From UBA4207 sp964352405 (GTDB taxonomy: Bacteria > Bdellovibrionota > Bacteriovoracia > Bacteriovoracales > Bacteriovoracaceae): a stretch of DNA of 53,678 nucleotides. The notes beneath the pieces were generated by a model. The model searched no databases. It saw nothing but the letters and a program-made list of their open reading frames with translations, and had not been told where the DNA came from. Location of the stretch: the NCBI GenBank assembly GCA_964352405.1, contig CAYGRY010000009.1, forward strand, positions 1 to 53,678, read 5' to 3'. The translations under genes were made by a program, and so were the position numbers. This document shows positions 9,021 through 17,468 of the stretch, in pieces; the stretch's first letter is position 1; the number at the start of each line of letters is the position of its first letter.

Positions 9021-9025
9021 CTCCT
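9021..9025 (-). promoter_or_regulatory. Ribosome binding site that sets the ftsH GTG start
   Basis: AGGAG on the minus strand, 8 bases before GTG at 9010-9012. It supports the GTG over the in-frame ATG at 9048, for which no comparable site is visible. Confidence 0.75.
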
Positions 9026-9108
9026 GACCATAAAGCTATTGTTTTCATACCGTGAAAACAATTGGTTTCTTATTGTACGAAGGGGCCGGCAAAGAAGCAA
9101 CAAAACGC

Positions 9109-10329
9109 TTAAAAATTCAAAGCTTGCCACTGCAATTTAATATTTTTATGGGTATTTGTTTTGACGAAGTGCAACCATTTGGTCCTAGGAAGAAGCATAA
9201 CGTTAGAGTTTTTATTCAACTTCACCAGTGGATGACTTTTTAAACCGATTTTTACTAAATGTTTTGGAGCATTCCACACGGCTATCATGATTGAATCGTC
9301 GGCTGGAGAAATTGGAAGAAGTTCAGGAATATGCGAAGTTAAGTCGTAGCGGTTGATCAGCTTCAATTCGCCAATTTCATTGGTTAAAAGAATCACTCCA
9401 CTTAATCCCCAGGCTTTTACATATCCTGGAAGGTTATGAGGTCCTTTTTTTCCGGCCATAAAAGCTTTGCAGATTTTTTTTATTTCTGCTCTCTCACTAC
9501 TTCTTTTTAAACTTGAAAGTTCTTTATATTGATTAGAAATTTCTTCTTCTAAACCAACAAAGTTATTAGAAAAAATCGCCCTAATACCCTCTGCTTTTTT
9601 GACCACGAATCTTTCATTTTTAAAGACACTAACATTTAACTTCTTCGCTAGATCATTTGAAGAATGAACATAATGTTTTAAATAATTAGGATATCGAGAG
9701 GCAAACTCAGTTTTGATGACTCGTCTAAGATGATTTCTTGAGAATCGCTCATTAGTATTGGAGATATCCTCAAAATGCCACAGCCCAAGCTTATGATGAA
9801 TTGATTCAATTTGCGCACGAGTTAAACACATAAACGGTCTAACCTTCTTGCCATTAATGAGCGGTATCCCAAGTGTGGACATGACTTGAGAAGAGCGAAG
9901 TTTTTGCATCAATGACCATTCGAAAGAATCATCAATATGATGACCATAGACAATCACTTCATCTTTCTTGGTGTTCTTCTCAATAAGTTTTAAACGTATA
10001 TTTCTGGCGGTCGCTTCAAAGTTGGAGGCCATAAGACTTAGTTCAGTTCTGACGATCGTGAGTTCAACTTGGTTGTCATCACAAAGCTGTTGCAGATGAG
10101 CTTCGATCATGGCCTGCTTTTCTTGGGTTCCATGATCGACGTGGATAGCGCGGACATTAAAGCCATGGACGCGGCCCAGATTAGCGCAAACTTCTAATAA
10201 AAGTGTAGAGTCCATACCGCCTGATAAGGCCACTAAACAACTTTTAGGAAGGCCAATGCTATTGGACCAAAAGGTTCCTACATGGTGAGTTAACCTGGAT
10301 AAAAGCTTGTGGTTTCGGCTACTTTTCAT
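9109..10329 (-). CDS. tilS: tRNA(Ile)-lysidine synthase
   Basis: A 406-residue N-type ATP pyrophosphatase that puts lysine on C34 of tRNA-Ile(CAU), changing its identity and codon reading from Met to Ile. The PP-loop SGGMDSTLL is at about residue 35-43, followed by the conserved HVDHG and, further on, GHHIDDSFEW (family HHxDDQ/N) and the region NTNERFSRNHLRR that corresponds to the family's R-N-x-xR segment. The C-terminal part (after about 230) is less conserved and fits the accessory domains. It is the first gene of the run into ftsH, with 96 bases to the ftsH GTG. A CAT-anticodon tRNA lies 74 bases upstream on the other strand. Confidence 0.93.
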   Translation of the reverse strand: MKSSRNHKLLSRLTHHVGTFWSNSIGLPKSCLVALSGGMDSTLLLEVCANLGRVHGFNVRAIHVDHGTQEKQAMIEAHLQQLCDDNQVELTIVRTELSLMASNFEATARNIRLKLIEKNTKKDEVIVYGHHIDDSFEWSLMQKLRSSQVMSTLGIPLINGKKVRPFMCLTRAQIESIHHKLGLWHFEDISNTNERFSRNHLRRVIKTEFASRYPNYLKHYVHSSNDLAKKLNVSVFKNERFVVKKAEGIRAIFSNNFVGLEEEISNQYKELSSLKRSSERAEIKKICKAFMAGKKGPHNLPGYVKAWGLSGVILLTNEIGELKLINRYDLTSHIPELLPISPADDSIMIAVWNAPKHLVKIGLKSHPLVKLNKNSNVMLLPRTKWLHFVKTNTHKNIKLQWQALNF

Positions 10330-10403
10330 ATTTTAAGAGCATCACTTTCGTTGACAGACACCTATACGTTATTTATGATACGCGCACTTTTGTCAAAGTA
10401 CAC

Positions 10404-10480
10404 GGCTTGGTAGCTCAGTTGGTGAGAGCGACGGATTCATAACCCGTAGGTCGGCAGTTCAACTCTGCCTCAAGCCACCA
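10404..10480 (+). tRNA. tRNA with CAT anticodon (Met elongator, or Ile2)
   Basis: The 77-base cloverleaf can be folded by eye: acceptor arm GGCTTGG/TCAAGCC (last pair G-T), D-arm GCTC/GAGC, anticodon loop TTCATAA (anticodon CAT), T-arm GGCAG/CTGCC with loop TTCAACT, discriminator A and encoded CCA. Pair 1-72 is G-C, so it is not initiator tRNA. The last anticodon-stem pair (31-39) is an A-C mismatch. CAT tRNAs can be Met or, after TilS modification, Ile for AUA. The acceptor lacks the C4-G69 and C5-G68 pairs seen in E. coli Ile2, which slightly favours Met. Confidence 0.9.
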
Positions 10481-10484
10481 TTTT

Positions 10485-10512
10485 AACTTAAAATGTTTAT
10501 CCACTTTAAGTT
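10485..10512 (+). terminator. AT-rich hairpin after the tRNA
   Basis: An 8-bp stem (10485-10492 with 10505-10512) and a 12-base loop, followed by TTCTT. It starts 4 bases after the tRNA CCA and is a plausible weak terminator or 3' processing structure. Confidence 0.4.
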
Positions 10513-10520
10513 TCTTAGAA

Positions 10521-10853
10521 TTAATCCTGACGACATCTTAATCCAATATGATCAATCTCAACTTTATCGCCCTTTAAAAGTGCAACCTCTCCTCCGGAAT
10601 CAATCATACGAATAAGACTATCGACCACGCTATTAATGCAAGGTAATGAGCTTACCCCAAGTCTTTCACTGACGAATTCTCTACCACCCGCTTTGAGCTT
10701 AATTTTTACTTGATACCTATTCTTGGAACAAGAGATTCGACATTGAATAATAGGTTCACCTAAAAAATATTTTGAAAATTTTTTACAAGCATCATCGAGT
10801 TGATGTTTAAGAAATACGTGTCTTTCGTCATAGGTCGAGATTTGTAAACTCAT
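10521..10853 (-). CDS. HPF/RaiA-like putative ribosome-associated protein
   Basis: A 110-residue protein whose pattern resembles the hibernation-promoting factor fold: an N-terminal strand (SLQISTYDERHVF), a helix with a KKFSKYF end, strands IIQCRISCSKNRYQV and KIKLKAGGREF, and a second helix INSVVDSLIRMI. Members bind the 30S subunit in stationary phase. The match is by pattern only. It has four or more cysteines, which is unusual for the family. A good ribosome binding site (AGGAG) precedes the ATG. The 237 bases between it and the divergent csbD-like gene hold no gene that I can support. Confidence 0.5.
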   Translation of the reverse strand: MSLQISTYDERHVFLKHQLDDACKKFSKYFLGEPIIQCRISCSKNRYQVKIKLKAGGREFVSERLGVSSLPCINSVVDSLIRMIDSGGEVALLKGDKVEIDHIGLRCRQD

Positions 10854-11090
10854 AACATTTCTCCTTGAAATCTATGAAAACAATTATAAATCTTCTCTTC
10901 CTGCAAAAAGCTTACACCTTAAATGTGAGAATAATATTAAATGAAGTTAATATTTACCTAATAGAGCAAATACAAAGACATGGAAGCACTCATACTTTGG
11001 CAATTAATATAGATTCAATAGAAACAATGAAATATTTCTTTTTTCTGAAAAAGAGCATGCTGAATTCTAAACTATGAAAAGGAGTCAGCA

Positions 11091-11294
11091 ATGAAAACTC
11101 AAGAGAAAAAACCAGAATGGAATGTTATTAAAGGAAAGCTTAAAACTGCATTTCCTAAATTTAGTAATTCAGACATTGAAGGTTTGAATGGTCATATGGA
11201 TCAACTTGAAAGTCGTGTTCAAAAAACATATGCCTATGACAAAAAGAAAGCTGCCAGTGAATGCAAAGCTTTTAATGATTCATTAAATAGATAA
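11091..11294 (+). CDS. CsbD-like stress protein
   Basis: A 67-residue hydrophilic protein. The sequence WNVIKGKLKTAFPKFSNSDIEGLNGHMDQLESRVQK matches the CsbD-like family pattern (W..IKGKLK, T/SDSDIEGLNG, R.QK.YGYDKE.A). These small proteins are induced in general stress or stationary phase; their biochemical role is unclear. The start is set by a GGAG 7 bases upstream of the ATG. A short ORF follows and may be co-transcribed, with a hairpin between. Confidence 0.8.
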   Translation: MKTQEKKPEWNVIKGKLKTAFPKFSNSDIEGLNGHMDQLESRVQKTYAYDKKKAASECKAFNDSLNR

Positions 11295-11310
11295 TTTTAA
11301 ATCAGTCTCT

Positions 11311-11330
11311 AAAGAGCGTGCTGCTCTTTT
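11311..11330 (+). terminator. Small hairpin after the csbD-like gene
   Basis: A 7-bp stem (11311-11317 with 11323-11329), a 5-base loop and T4 ending at 11330. It starts 17 bases after the csbD-like stop codon. It could be a weak terminator or attenuator before the small ORF at 11353. Confidence 0.5.
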
Positions 11331-11352
11331 GGGACTTTGAAAAAGGAATGTC

Positions 11353-11499
11353 ATGAACACCCAAAGCCCTACACTCAATATCACTTATAAAACACTTAGC
11401 TATTTATATTTTTCGGTTTTATTTGTTCAGTACACAGTACAAAGAATTCAAGAAAGTCTTTCACCAATTTTTGTTGCAACTGAAACAAGTAAAAAATAG
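11353..11499 (+). CDS. Short ORF, 48 residues, unknown
   Basis: ATG at 11353, 7 bases after a GGAA stretch, to TAG at 11497-11499. The product starts MNTQSPTLNITYKTLSYLYF and has a weakly hydrophobic middle with aromatic residues. I do not recognise it. The stop abuts the stop of the convergent FAD-type gene. It may be a real small gene after csbD or a chance ORF. Confidence 0.35.
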   Translation: MNTQSPTLNITYKTLSYLYFSVLFVQYTVQRIQESLSPIFVATETSKK

Positions 11500-12441
11500 C
11501 TAATTAAGTGCTACGAGCAATTCACTTGCGCCCAAAAAAGCTAGTGTATATCCATTTTTATATAAACCATGGACAGAATAAACGTTAGTTCGAACTTGCC
11601 CCCAAAAAGGCAAACGTTTAACACCTTTATGTCTAACTCCAGCTAGGACTTTCCAGGCAAGATCACTTGGTAAGTCAATTTTAAAATCCTTCAAAAAAGA
11701 TTGAATCGCCTTTGCTCTAGGGGCCATCACAGGCCAGCCAAGTTCATCCGCTTTATCATCCAAGCTACCAACCAGTAATGTTTTATCCATTGATCGATAA
11801 ATTAAATTACAAGACCCTTTTGATTGAACAAAACCTTTATCTCCTAAATCAATAGTTGCTTGTGCGTACTGCCCTACGACAGCTCTACCACCAGGGTTAT
11901 GGTCATAAAGTTTATTGCCACCACCTAAAAATAAAAACAATCGATTAAATTTCCTTACACCACTTTGCAATTGAATGCTTTGTTCATTTTCACAGACAAC
12001 AGTATCGTGAATAATTTCAAGATTTGACGAAAAGACTTTTAAAAAATCGTTTTCGAGTTGTTTTAAAAAAAGCTCACTCTTAACAATCAGACAAGAGCTT
12101 GGAGCATCTGCATAACGTTTGTTAAATTGTTCCAGATCACCATGGGGTAAATGAGATTGAGAGGCAACTTCGACGCTATCAAATTCTCTAAAATTTTTCT
12201 CAAATAAGTCGTAGGCATCGATGAGTTGATCACCAAAAGGGCTCGTATTTCTTTGTAATCCTGCACGCGAAACTATTGAAGTTGATGTCAAGCTACAAGT
12301 TGGAATAAGTGGAGATTTTATCCAAACGATTCTACGCGGTAAGTCTAAATTATTCGCTTTTAGTTTTTTAGCGTATGTCCATAAAAATGCGTGCGCCGCA
12401 ACTCCGTTTCCCACAATGATGTCGCATAATTGTTGTGACAT
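11500..12441 (-). CDS. Putative FAD-dependent oxidoreductase
   Basis: A 313-residue protein with a nucleotide-binding N-terminus (DIIVGNGVAAHAFLW, a GxGxxA-type turn) and a C-terminal block GVRHKGVKRLPFWG...VYSVHGLYKNGYTLAFLGA that resembles the end of DAO-type FAD oxidoreductases (G.R....LP.iG...N..v..GhgkNGi.la). GGGNK near residue 175 fits the second Rossmann segment. The substrate cannot be told. A GGAG precedes the ATG by 9 bases. It is divergent from tex with an 89-base gap. Confidence 0.55.
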   Translation of the reverse strand: MSQQLCDIIVGNGVAAHAFLWTYAKKLKANNLDLPRRIVWIKSPLIPTCSLTSTSIVSRAGLQRNTSPFGDQLIDAYDLFEKNFREFDSVEVASQSHLPHGDLEQFNKRYADAPSSCLIVKSELFLKQLENDFLKVFSSNLEIIHDTVVCENEQSIQLQSGVRKFNRLFLFLGGGNKLYDHNPGGRAVVGQYAQATIDLGDKGFVQSKGSCNLIYRSMDKTLLVGSLDDKADELGWPVMAPRAKAIQSFLKDFKIDLPSDLAWKVLAGVRHKGVKRLPFWGQVRTNVYSVHGLYKNGYTLAFLGASELLVALN

Positions 12442-12530
12442 TAAAAAACTTTCTCCAGAAATATTGTCATCTCCTAGCGGGATGACTATCGTTTTCTTTC
12501 ACTATTTGAGTCTAAAGATAAAGGGATAAA

Positions 12531-14846
12531 ATGACTACAACTACTATGGATACAGGCGCTATCGCCTACGCTGTTAGCAAAACGAAAATCACTGCTAATT
12601 CCGTTTTATCAGTTTTAAAACTCATACTCGATGAACAATGTACCATTCCTTTTATTACTCGCTATAGAAAAGAGATGACCGGTGGACTTGATGAAACTCA
12701 AGTTCAGGCAATTCAAGAAGCCTATGAAGAATGTATCGAAATTGAAAAGCGTCGTGCCTATGTTTTAGATACCATTGTTAAAATGGAAAAAATGACACCT
12801 CAACTTGAAAAACTGATTAAGGCGGCAACCACTCTTAATCAAATTGAAGATATCTACGCGCCTTATAAGTCAAAAAAGAAAACAAAAGGACAAATGGCCG
12901 AAGAAGCTGGCTTACTTCCTCTTGCAGAAATGATTATGAACGGCAAACTTGATCTAGCAAAACTTGAAGCAGAAAACGAAACTAAGTTCATTAATAAAGA
13001 ACACAAAATTACTTCGTGGAAAGAAGCTCTTGATGGTGCTCAATCGATCATTATGGAAAAGATTGCTCACAATCCAGAAGTTAAAGAAAAGCTTCGCCAG
13101 GAATATTGGAGAAGTGCAAAAATCGTTTCAACACTTAGAAAGGACGGAGATAAAGTTGCAGATTATACAAAATACAAAGACTGGTTTGAATATGAACAGA
13201 ATATTTCGGCCCTTACTGATAGCAAACATGGCCACCGATTCTTAGCTCTTCGCCGTGGTATGACTCAAAAGGTTCTTAAAGTTGATGTTGTTTTCCCTGA
13301 AGAGATGGCGATTCCTGCCATCAGTGCAGAAATGTTTGATTTATCAAAAATCGGTTGCCGTGACTTTGTTGAAAACTGCATTAAAAAAGCTCACAACTTA
13401 GCCATTCACCCTTCACTTGATCTTGAAGTTAAAGGTGAGCTTAAAAAAGTCTCTGACGAATCAGCCATTAATGTTTTTGGTGTTAATCTTAAAAACCTTT
13501 TGCTTCAACCTTATCTTGGGCCAAAAGCCGTTATCGGACTAGATCCAGGAATTAGAACGGGTGTTAAAGTCGCGGTCGTCGATGATACTGGTAAATTTGT
13601 GGTTGATACTGTTGTCTACCCTCACCCTCCAAAACAAGATGTTCAAAAATCGGCCATGGTGATCGATGCCATTATCGAACAATTTAAAGTCACTCATATC
13701 GCGATTGGAAACGGAACCTACGGCAGAGAGACTTTAGATTTTGTCGAAAAAAATGTTAAAGCTGTTAAAGATGGCAAGGCCATGGCGACACTTATTTCAG
13801 AAGCTGGTGCTTCAATTTATTCCGCCAGTGAAATCGCCAGAAAAGAATTTCCGGATAAAGATCCAACAGTCAGAGGTGCCATCTCAATCGCCAGACGTTT
13901 TCAAGATCCTCTTGCAGAGCTTGTTAAGATTGATCCTAAATCCATTGGTGTTGGGCAGTATCAACATGACGTTAATCAAATTAGACTTAAAAAGCAGCTA
14001 ACTGGTGTGGTTGAAAGCTGTGTGAACTATGTAGGTGTTGATTTAAATACCGCCTCAGCTCCACTACTCTCCTTCGTCTCGGGCATTGGCCCAAGTGTGG
14101 CAGAAAATGTGGTTAAGCACCGTGAAAAAATTGGTGGTTTTAAAAATAGAGCTGAGCTTTTAAAGGTCTCTCGTTTTTCTGCCAAGGTTTATGAACAGTC
14201 AGCAGGTTTCTTACGAATTTATAACGGCGAAAATCCTCTTGATGCCACCTTTATTCACCCCGAAAGTTATCCTATTCTAGAAAACTGGGCGAAGAAGAAT
14301 GGCGCCGATTTAAGATTATTAAAAGAAGATAAAGATCTTATTAAGAAACTTGAATCTGACAAAACTCTTTTAAGTGAGCTTGGTGAATTTACTCACAAAG
14401 ATATTCTTAAATCTCTTAGTGCTCCTTCACAGGATCCAAGAACAGAGTTTAAAAGCTTTGAGTTTAGAAAAGACATTTCTAAGATTGGTGATCTAAAGGA
14501 AAATGATTGGTACCCAGGTGTTGTTACCAATATCACTCAATTTGGTGCCTTCGTTGATATCGGGCTTAAAGAAAATGGCCTAGTTCATATTTCTCAGATG
14601 GCAGATAAATTCGTTGATAATCCACTTGAAGTTCTAAAGGTCGGACAAGAAGTTAATGCAAGAGTCATGGCGGTTGATCTGGAAAGAGGAAGAGTTTCTT
14701 TGTCTCTTAAAAAAGACGATGGTCAAGGTGTCGCCACTTCCTATGCTGAGCGTGGCGTTGGTCAAGGACAATCAAAAGTGAAGACTCCACCACCTGCATC
14801 CATGAAGAACAATGCCTTTGCAGGACTTAAGAACCTAAAGCTATAG
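12531..14846 (+). CDS. tex: Tex family S1 RNA-binding transcription accessory protein
   Basis: A 771-residue cytoplasmic protein, the usual length for the family. Tex proteins contact RNA polymerase and nucleic acids and resemble eukaryotic Spt6. Order: helical N-terminal domain (QCTIPFITRYRKEMTGGLDE is diagnostic), YqgF-like RNase H fold domain (GLDPGIRTGVKVAVVD near residue 340), helix-hairpin-helix segments (SFVSGIGPSVAENVVKHRE and following), and a C-terminal S1 domain (GVVTNITQFGAFVDIGLKENGLVHIS, about 660-735) with a short Gly/Gln/Lys tail. AGGGATAAA precedes the ATG. Confidence 0.96.
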   Translation: MTTTTMDTGAIAYAVSKTKITANSVLSVLKLILDEQCTIPFITRYRKEMTGGLDETQVQAIQEAYEECIEIEKRRAYVLDTIVKMEKMTPQLEKLIKAATTLNQIEDIYAPYKSKKKTKGQMAEEAGLLPLAEMIMNGKLDLAKLEAENETKFINKEHKITSWKEALDGAQSIIMEKIAHNPEVKEKLRQEYWRSAKIVSTLRKDGDKVADYTKYKDWFEYEQNISALTDSKHGHRFLALRRGMTQKVLKVDVVFPEEMAIPAISAEMFDLSKIGCRDFVENCIKKAHNLAIHPSLDLEVKGELKKVSDESAINVFGVNLKNLLLQPYLGPKAVIGLDPGIRTGVKVAVVDDTGKFVVDTVVYPHPPKQDVQKSAMVIDAIIEQFKVTHIAIGNGTYGRETLDFVEKNVKAVKDGKAMATLISEAGASIYSASEIARKEFPDKDPTVRGAISIARRFQDPLAELVKIDPKSIGVGQYQHDVNQIRLKKQLTGVVESCVNYVGVDLNTASAPLLSFVSGIGPSVAENVVKHREKIGGFKNRAELLKVSRFSAKVYEQSAGFLRIYNGENPLDATFIHPESYPILENWAKKNGADLRLLKEDKDLIKKLESDKTLLSELGEFTHKDILKSLSAPSQDPRTEFKSFEFRKDISKIGDLKENDWYPGVVTNITQFGAFVDIGLKENGLVHISQMADKFVDNPLEVLKVGQEVNARVMAVDLERGRVSLSLKKDDGQGVATSYAERGVGQGQSKVKTPPPASMKNNAFAGLKNLKL

Positions 14847-14904
14847 GAAAAAGGTCTTAATCTAGGTTAATGCCGCCAAAATTTAATAGAGCTAGAATAC
14901 TGCT

Positions 14905-15456
14905 ATGAAGTATCTAGCTCTACTTAGTATTGGGATTATTCTTTGGCCACTTTTGGAGTATCTCCTTCACCGCTTTAGTGGTCATGTCTTTCGTTTTCCC
15001 GCCATCTTTTTTAATGAACACAAAAAACATCACGCAAAGAAAGATTATTTTGCTCCAACTTGGAAAAAACTAGGGGCGGCCATTATCTTTTTATCGCTCT
15101 TGACCTCTATTAATACTCTTTGGTTAAGTTTTCTTGAAGCACTCATCTTTTCAGCTGGTTTTGTGGGCATGTATTTATTTTATGAATACATGCATTATCA
15201 ATTTCATATAAGTGAGCCAAAGACTAAGGCCGGACTCATTCTGAGAAAGCATCATTTTTTTCACCATTTCCATAACTCATCACTTAATCATGGGGTGACT
15301 TCAACTTTTCTTGATAGAACATTTGGAACTTTTGCTGATTCGGGACAAATTAAAATACCTAGAAGATATGCAATGACTTGGTTATTCGATGAAAATAACC
15401 AAGTCAAAAATATCTATCAAAAAGATTTTCTAGTAACAGGCAGAGCTTCCAACTGA
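14905..15456 (+). CDS. Fatty acid hydroxylase/sterol desaturase family membrane protein
   Basis: A 183-residue membrane enzyme with the di-iron histidine clusters of the family: HRFSGH (about 22), HKKHH (about 40), YEYMHYQFH (about 94) and HHFFHHFHN (about 123). Two hydrophobic helices lie near the N-terminus and one at about 53-85. It probably hydroxylates or desaturates a lipid or carotenoid; the substrate is not evident. The 3' end overlaps the convergent lipoprotein gene by 27 bases (15430-15456). It may be in an operon with tex, 58 bases upstream. Confidence 0.82.
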   Translation: MKYLALLSIGIILWPLLEYLLHRFSGHVFRFPAIFFNEHKKHHAKKDYFAPTWKKLGAAIIFLSLLTSINTLWLSFLEALIFSAGFVGMYLFYEYMHYQFHISEPKTKAGLILRKHHFFHHFHNSSLNHGVTSTFLDRTFGTFADSGQIKIPRRYAMTWLFDENNQVKNIYQKDFLVTGRASN

Positions 15457-16149
15457 ATGAGATGAAGTTGAAGAACTTGAATGTTTAAACGATGCAAGTT
15501 TTGCTGAACCTTCGACGATAAACGCTTTAAGGTTTTTATAGGTTGTAACATCAACGTATGAAACCTGATGATGTCCATATATCGCTTCTCGCTCATAACC
15601 ACATTCTCTAGTTCCAGGCCTTGTGTGACAAACTCGGCGAGTATCATTACCAGAACAAGTCACAACTCCATCATCATCACGTGAACAATTTGATGGGCTT
15701 GGGACGTTACGACACTCAGTTTCACCTGGTGTTGTATGACAGCGATAAACACTTTCATAGCCTAGGACGCATGACTCAGTTCTTGAGTATTCTCCAGATC
15801 TTGAAGAAGTTGTGTCGGAATTAACTTCAAGATCATAAGGCTGGCCAGAGTCAGCTGAATGAATAACAACTTTTCCATCTTCTGGAAGAACTTGATGAGG
15901 GGCCACGCTAAATGGGATTTTTGATTTTTTTCCATCGACTTTTAAAACGAGATTGATATTAGTTTTTGAAGTTGGGTTTAATACAGCGTCATAACTTCCC
16001 TCTTCAATAGTGATGAGTTCTCTTTTTCTTCCAAACAATCCACTTTTCTTTTCTACGGTAATTGAATTGTTTACTTGCAGATCACCCTTCATTGAATCAC
16101 ACGCGACAAAAAGTGTGCTTACCAACGCAAGCAGCATAAGTTTTTTCAT
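15430..16149 (-). CDS. Cys-rich lipoprotein with duplicated CHTxPGxxEC motif
   Basis: I start at ATG 16149 (protein MKKLMLLALVSTLFVAC...) because GGAGGAG lies directly upstream; an ATG 10 codons further up has no such site. The lipobox LFVAC makes it a lipoprotein of about 239 residues. The first half (about 18-105) is beta-like. The middle holds eight cysteines with an internal duplication: CHTTPGETEC and CHTRPGTREC about 35 residues apart. The C-terminus is Ser/His-rich and ends with one more Cys. I do not recognise a family. Its 3' end overlaps the convergent hydroxylase gene. Confidence 0.7.
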   Translation of the reverse strand: MKKLMLLALVSTLFVACDSMKGDLQVNNSITVEKKSGLFGRKRELITIEEGSYDAVLNPTSKTNINLVLKVDGKKSKIPFSVAPHQVLPEDGKVVIHSADSGQPYDLEVNSDTTSSRSGEYSRTESCVLGYESVYRCHTTPGETECRNVPSPSNCSRDDDGVVTCSGNDTRRVCHTRPGTRECGYEREAIYGHHQVSYVDVTTYKNLKAFIVEGSAKLASFKHSSSSTSSHSVGSSACY

Positions 16150-16304
16150 TACTCCTCCAGAGATATTGATTTTATTCAATGAATAGCAATACTTAGGCCA
16201 AGTAAAATTTACATATTTTTAAAGACTTAGTTGATGACATGGCGCAGGTATGAGTGAACCAGGGCCAAAATATCAGAAGCAAAATGCACCTTGCGATGAA
16301 TAAT

Positions 16305-17468
16305 TTATGAAGCTGATCTTATAAGAGAAAGATGATCTTGTGATTGGTGAAATTGTTTTAAACTCCAAAAACTAAAAATCCATGCAATCAAGCAAGGTAC
16401 AAAAAATGACGTTAACATTCCGCCAGTTGTTATATGAATTGGAATTTCACGGTCAATAAAGACGGCCGGTAGAATTTCGATCCCGAAAGTGGCAAAGAGT
16501 TTTAAAAATAGAATGGCAGCAATAATACCAAATCCGCAAGAAGCAGCACTGATAACCATTAAAGAAGCCGCACTGGCATTTTTAAGACGGTTTTTTGAAG
16601 CACCTAAGATCCAAAGTCCTGCTAAATCCCATTTAATTTTATCAAAAAATAAAAATAAGCCTGAAACAATACAAAGAGCGACTAGTAAGGACATAACAGT
16701 AAAGAGAAAGACCATGACAGTGGTTTCAAGCCCTAAGGCCCAGACAAGGGTTTCATGTCTTTGTTCCCAAGTGATAAATTTCCAAGTGTTAAATTGATCT
16801 TTTAATTGTTTGATCTGTGATGATTTAAGCGGCTGATAAATCCTAATACGGTTCACTTTCTTTTCACGCGTTAAATTATAAAGAGAAGTTGATTTAACCC
16901 ATAAATGAATCGCGTCAATATCTGGAACATCAGTCGCAATAAGTCTTTCAACTCGAACAGTAACACTTCTTGGAACCTCAGTTAAAAAGAAATCAGTATG
17001 AGCAGGTGATATCAGTCTAATTTGCTCACTAGGTCCTGCGCCAATTTTTGAGGCTAAATCATATGGTAAAATGGCTTCATTAAGTTCGACTTCTCTTTCT
17101 GCTAAAAACTTTGGAAGATTTGCTAAATCAAGTCCATGCACAATCGTTGGAGAAAGATATGCGCCGGACTGTAACAGAAGTTCTAATTCGAATTCCTTAA
17201 CAGGATTAACGCCCATGGATTCTAAAGTTGTTATCAATTGATCTAAGTTTTCAGAAGGAAGGGTCGCATCACCTTCTAACACATAAAGCCCTTCAATCGA
17301 TTTGGATCGATCAATCAGCTTACCTTGAAGACCACCCATAGCACTTTGAAGTACGAGTAGTGCAAAGCTTGAAATAAACAATCCCGCCAAGGCCAAGAGC
17401 AAAAGCTTTTGACGTTGGCGGGATAGAAAAATCGTCTGAAAGAAAAATCTTAGTAAGGCCTTACCCAT
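16305..17468 (-). CDS. LolC/LolE-like lipoprotein-releasing permease
   Basis: A 387-residue FtsX-superfamily permease: one helix at about 20-42, a periplasmic domain (about 45-245) and three C-terminal helices (about 250-275, 297-325, 350-375). The segment WEQRHETLVWALGLETTVM followed by the first helix of the FtsX core and WDLAGLWILGAS is characteristic of LolC/LolE, which with LolD extract lipoproteins from the inner membrane. No lolD ATPase gene lies next to it, so the partner must be elsewhere. The start overlaps the stop of the upstream fad gene by 1 base (TAATG), an odd operon partner for Lol. Confidence 0.75.
   Translation of the reverse strand: MGKALLRFFFQTIFLSRQRQKLLLLALAGLFISSFALLVLQSAMGGLQGKLIDRSKSIEGLYVLEGDATLPSENLDQLITTLESMGVNPVKEFELELLLQSGAYLSPTIVHGLDLANLPKFLAEREVELNEAILPYDLASKIGAGPSEQIRLISPAHTDFFLTEVPRSVTVRVERLIATDVPDIDAIHLWVKSTSLYNLTREKKVNRIRIYQPLKSSQIKQLKDQFNTWKFITWEQRHETLVWALGLETTVMVFLFTVMSLLVALCIVSGLFLFFDKIKWDLAGLWILGASKNRLKNASAASLMVISAASCGFGIIAAILFLKLFATFGIEILPAVFIDREIPIHITTGGMLTSFFVPCLIAWIFSFWSLKQFHQSQDHLSLIRSAS

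Noticed and set aside
10865..11077. 70-codon plus-strand ORF between the HPF-like and CsbD-like genes
   Set aside because: AT-rich, no ribosome site, no domain, low-complexity product; looks like a chance ORF in an intergenic region.
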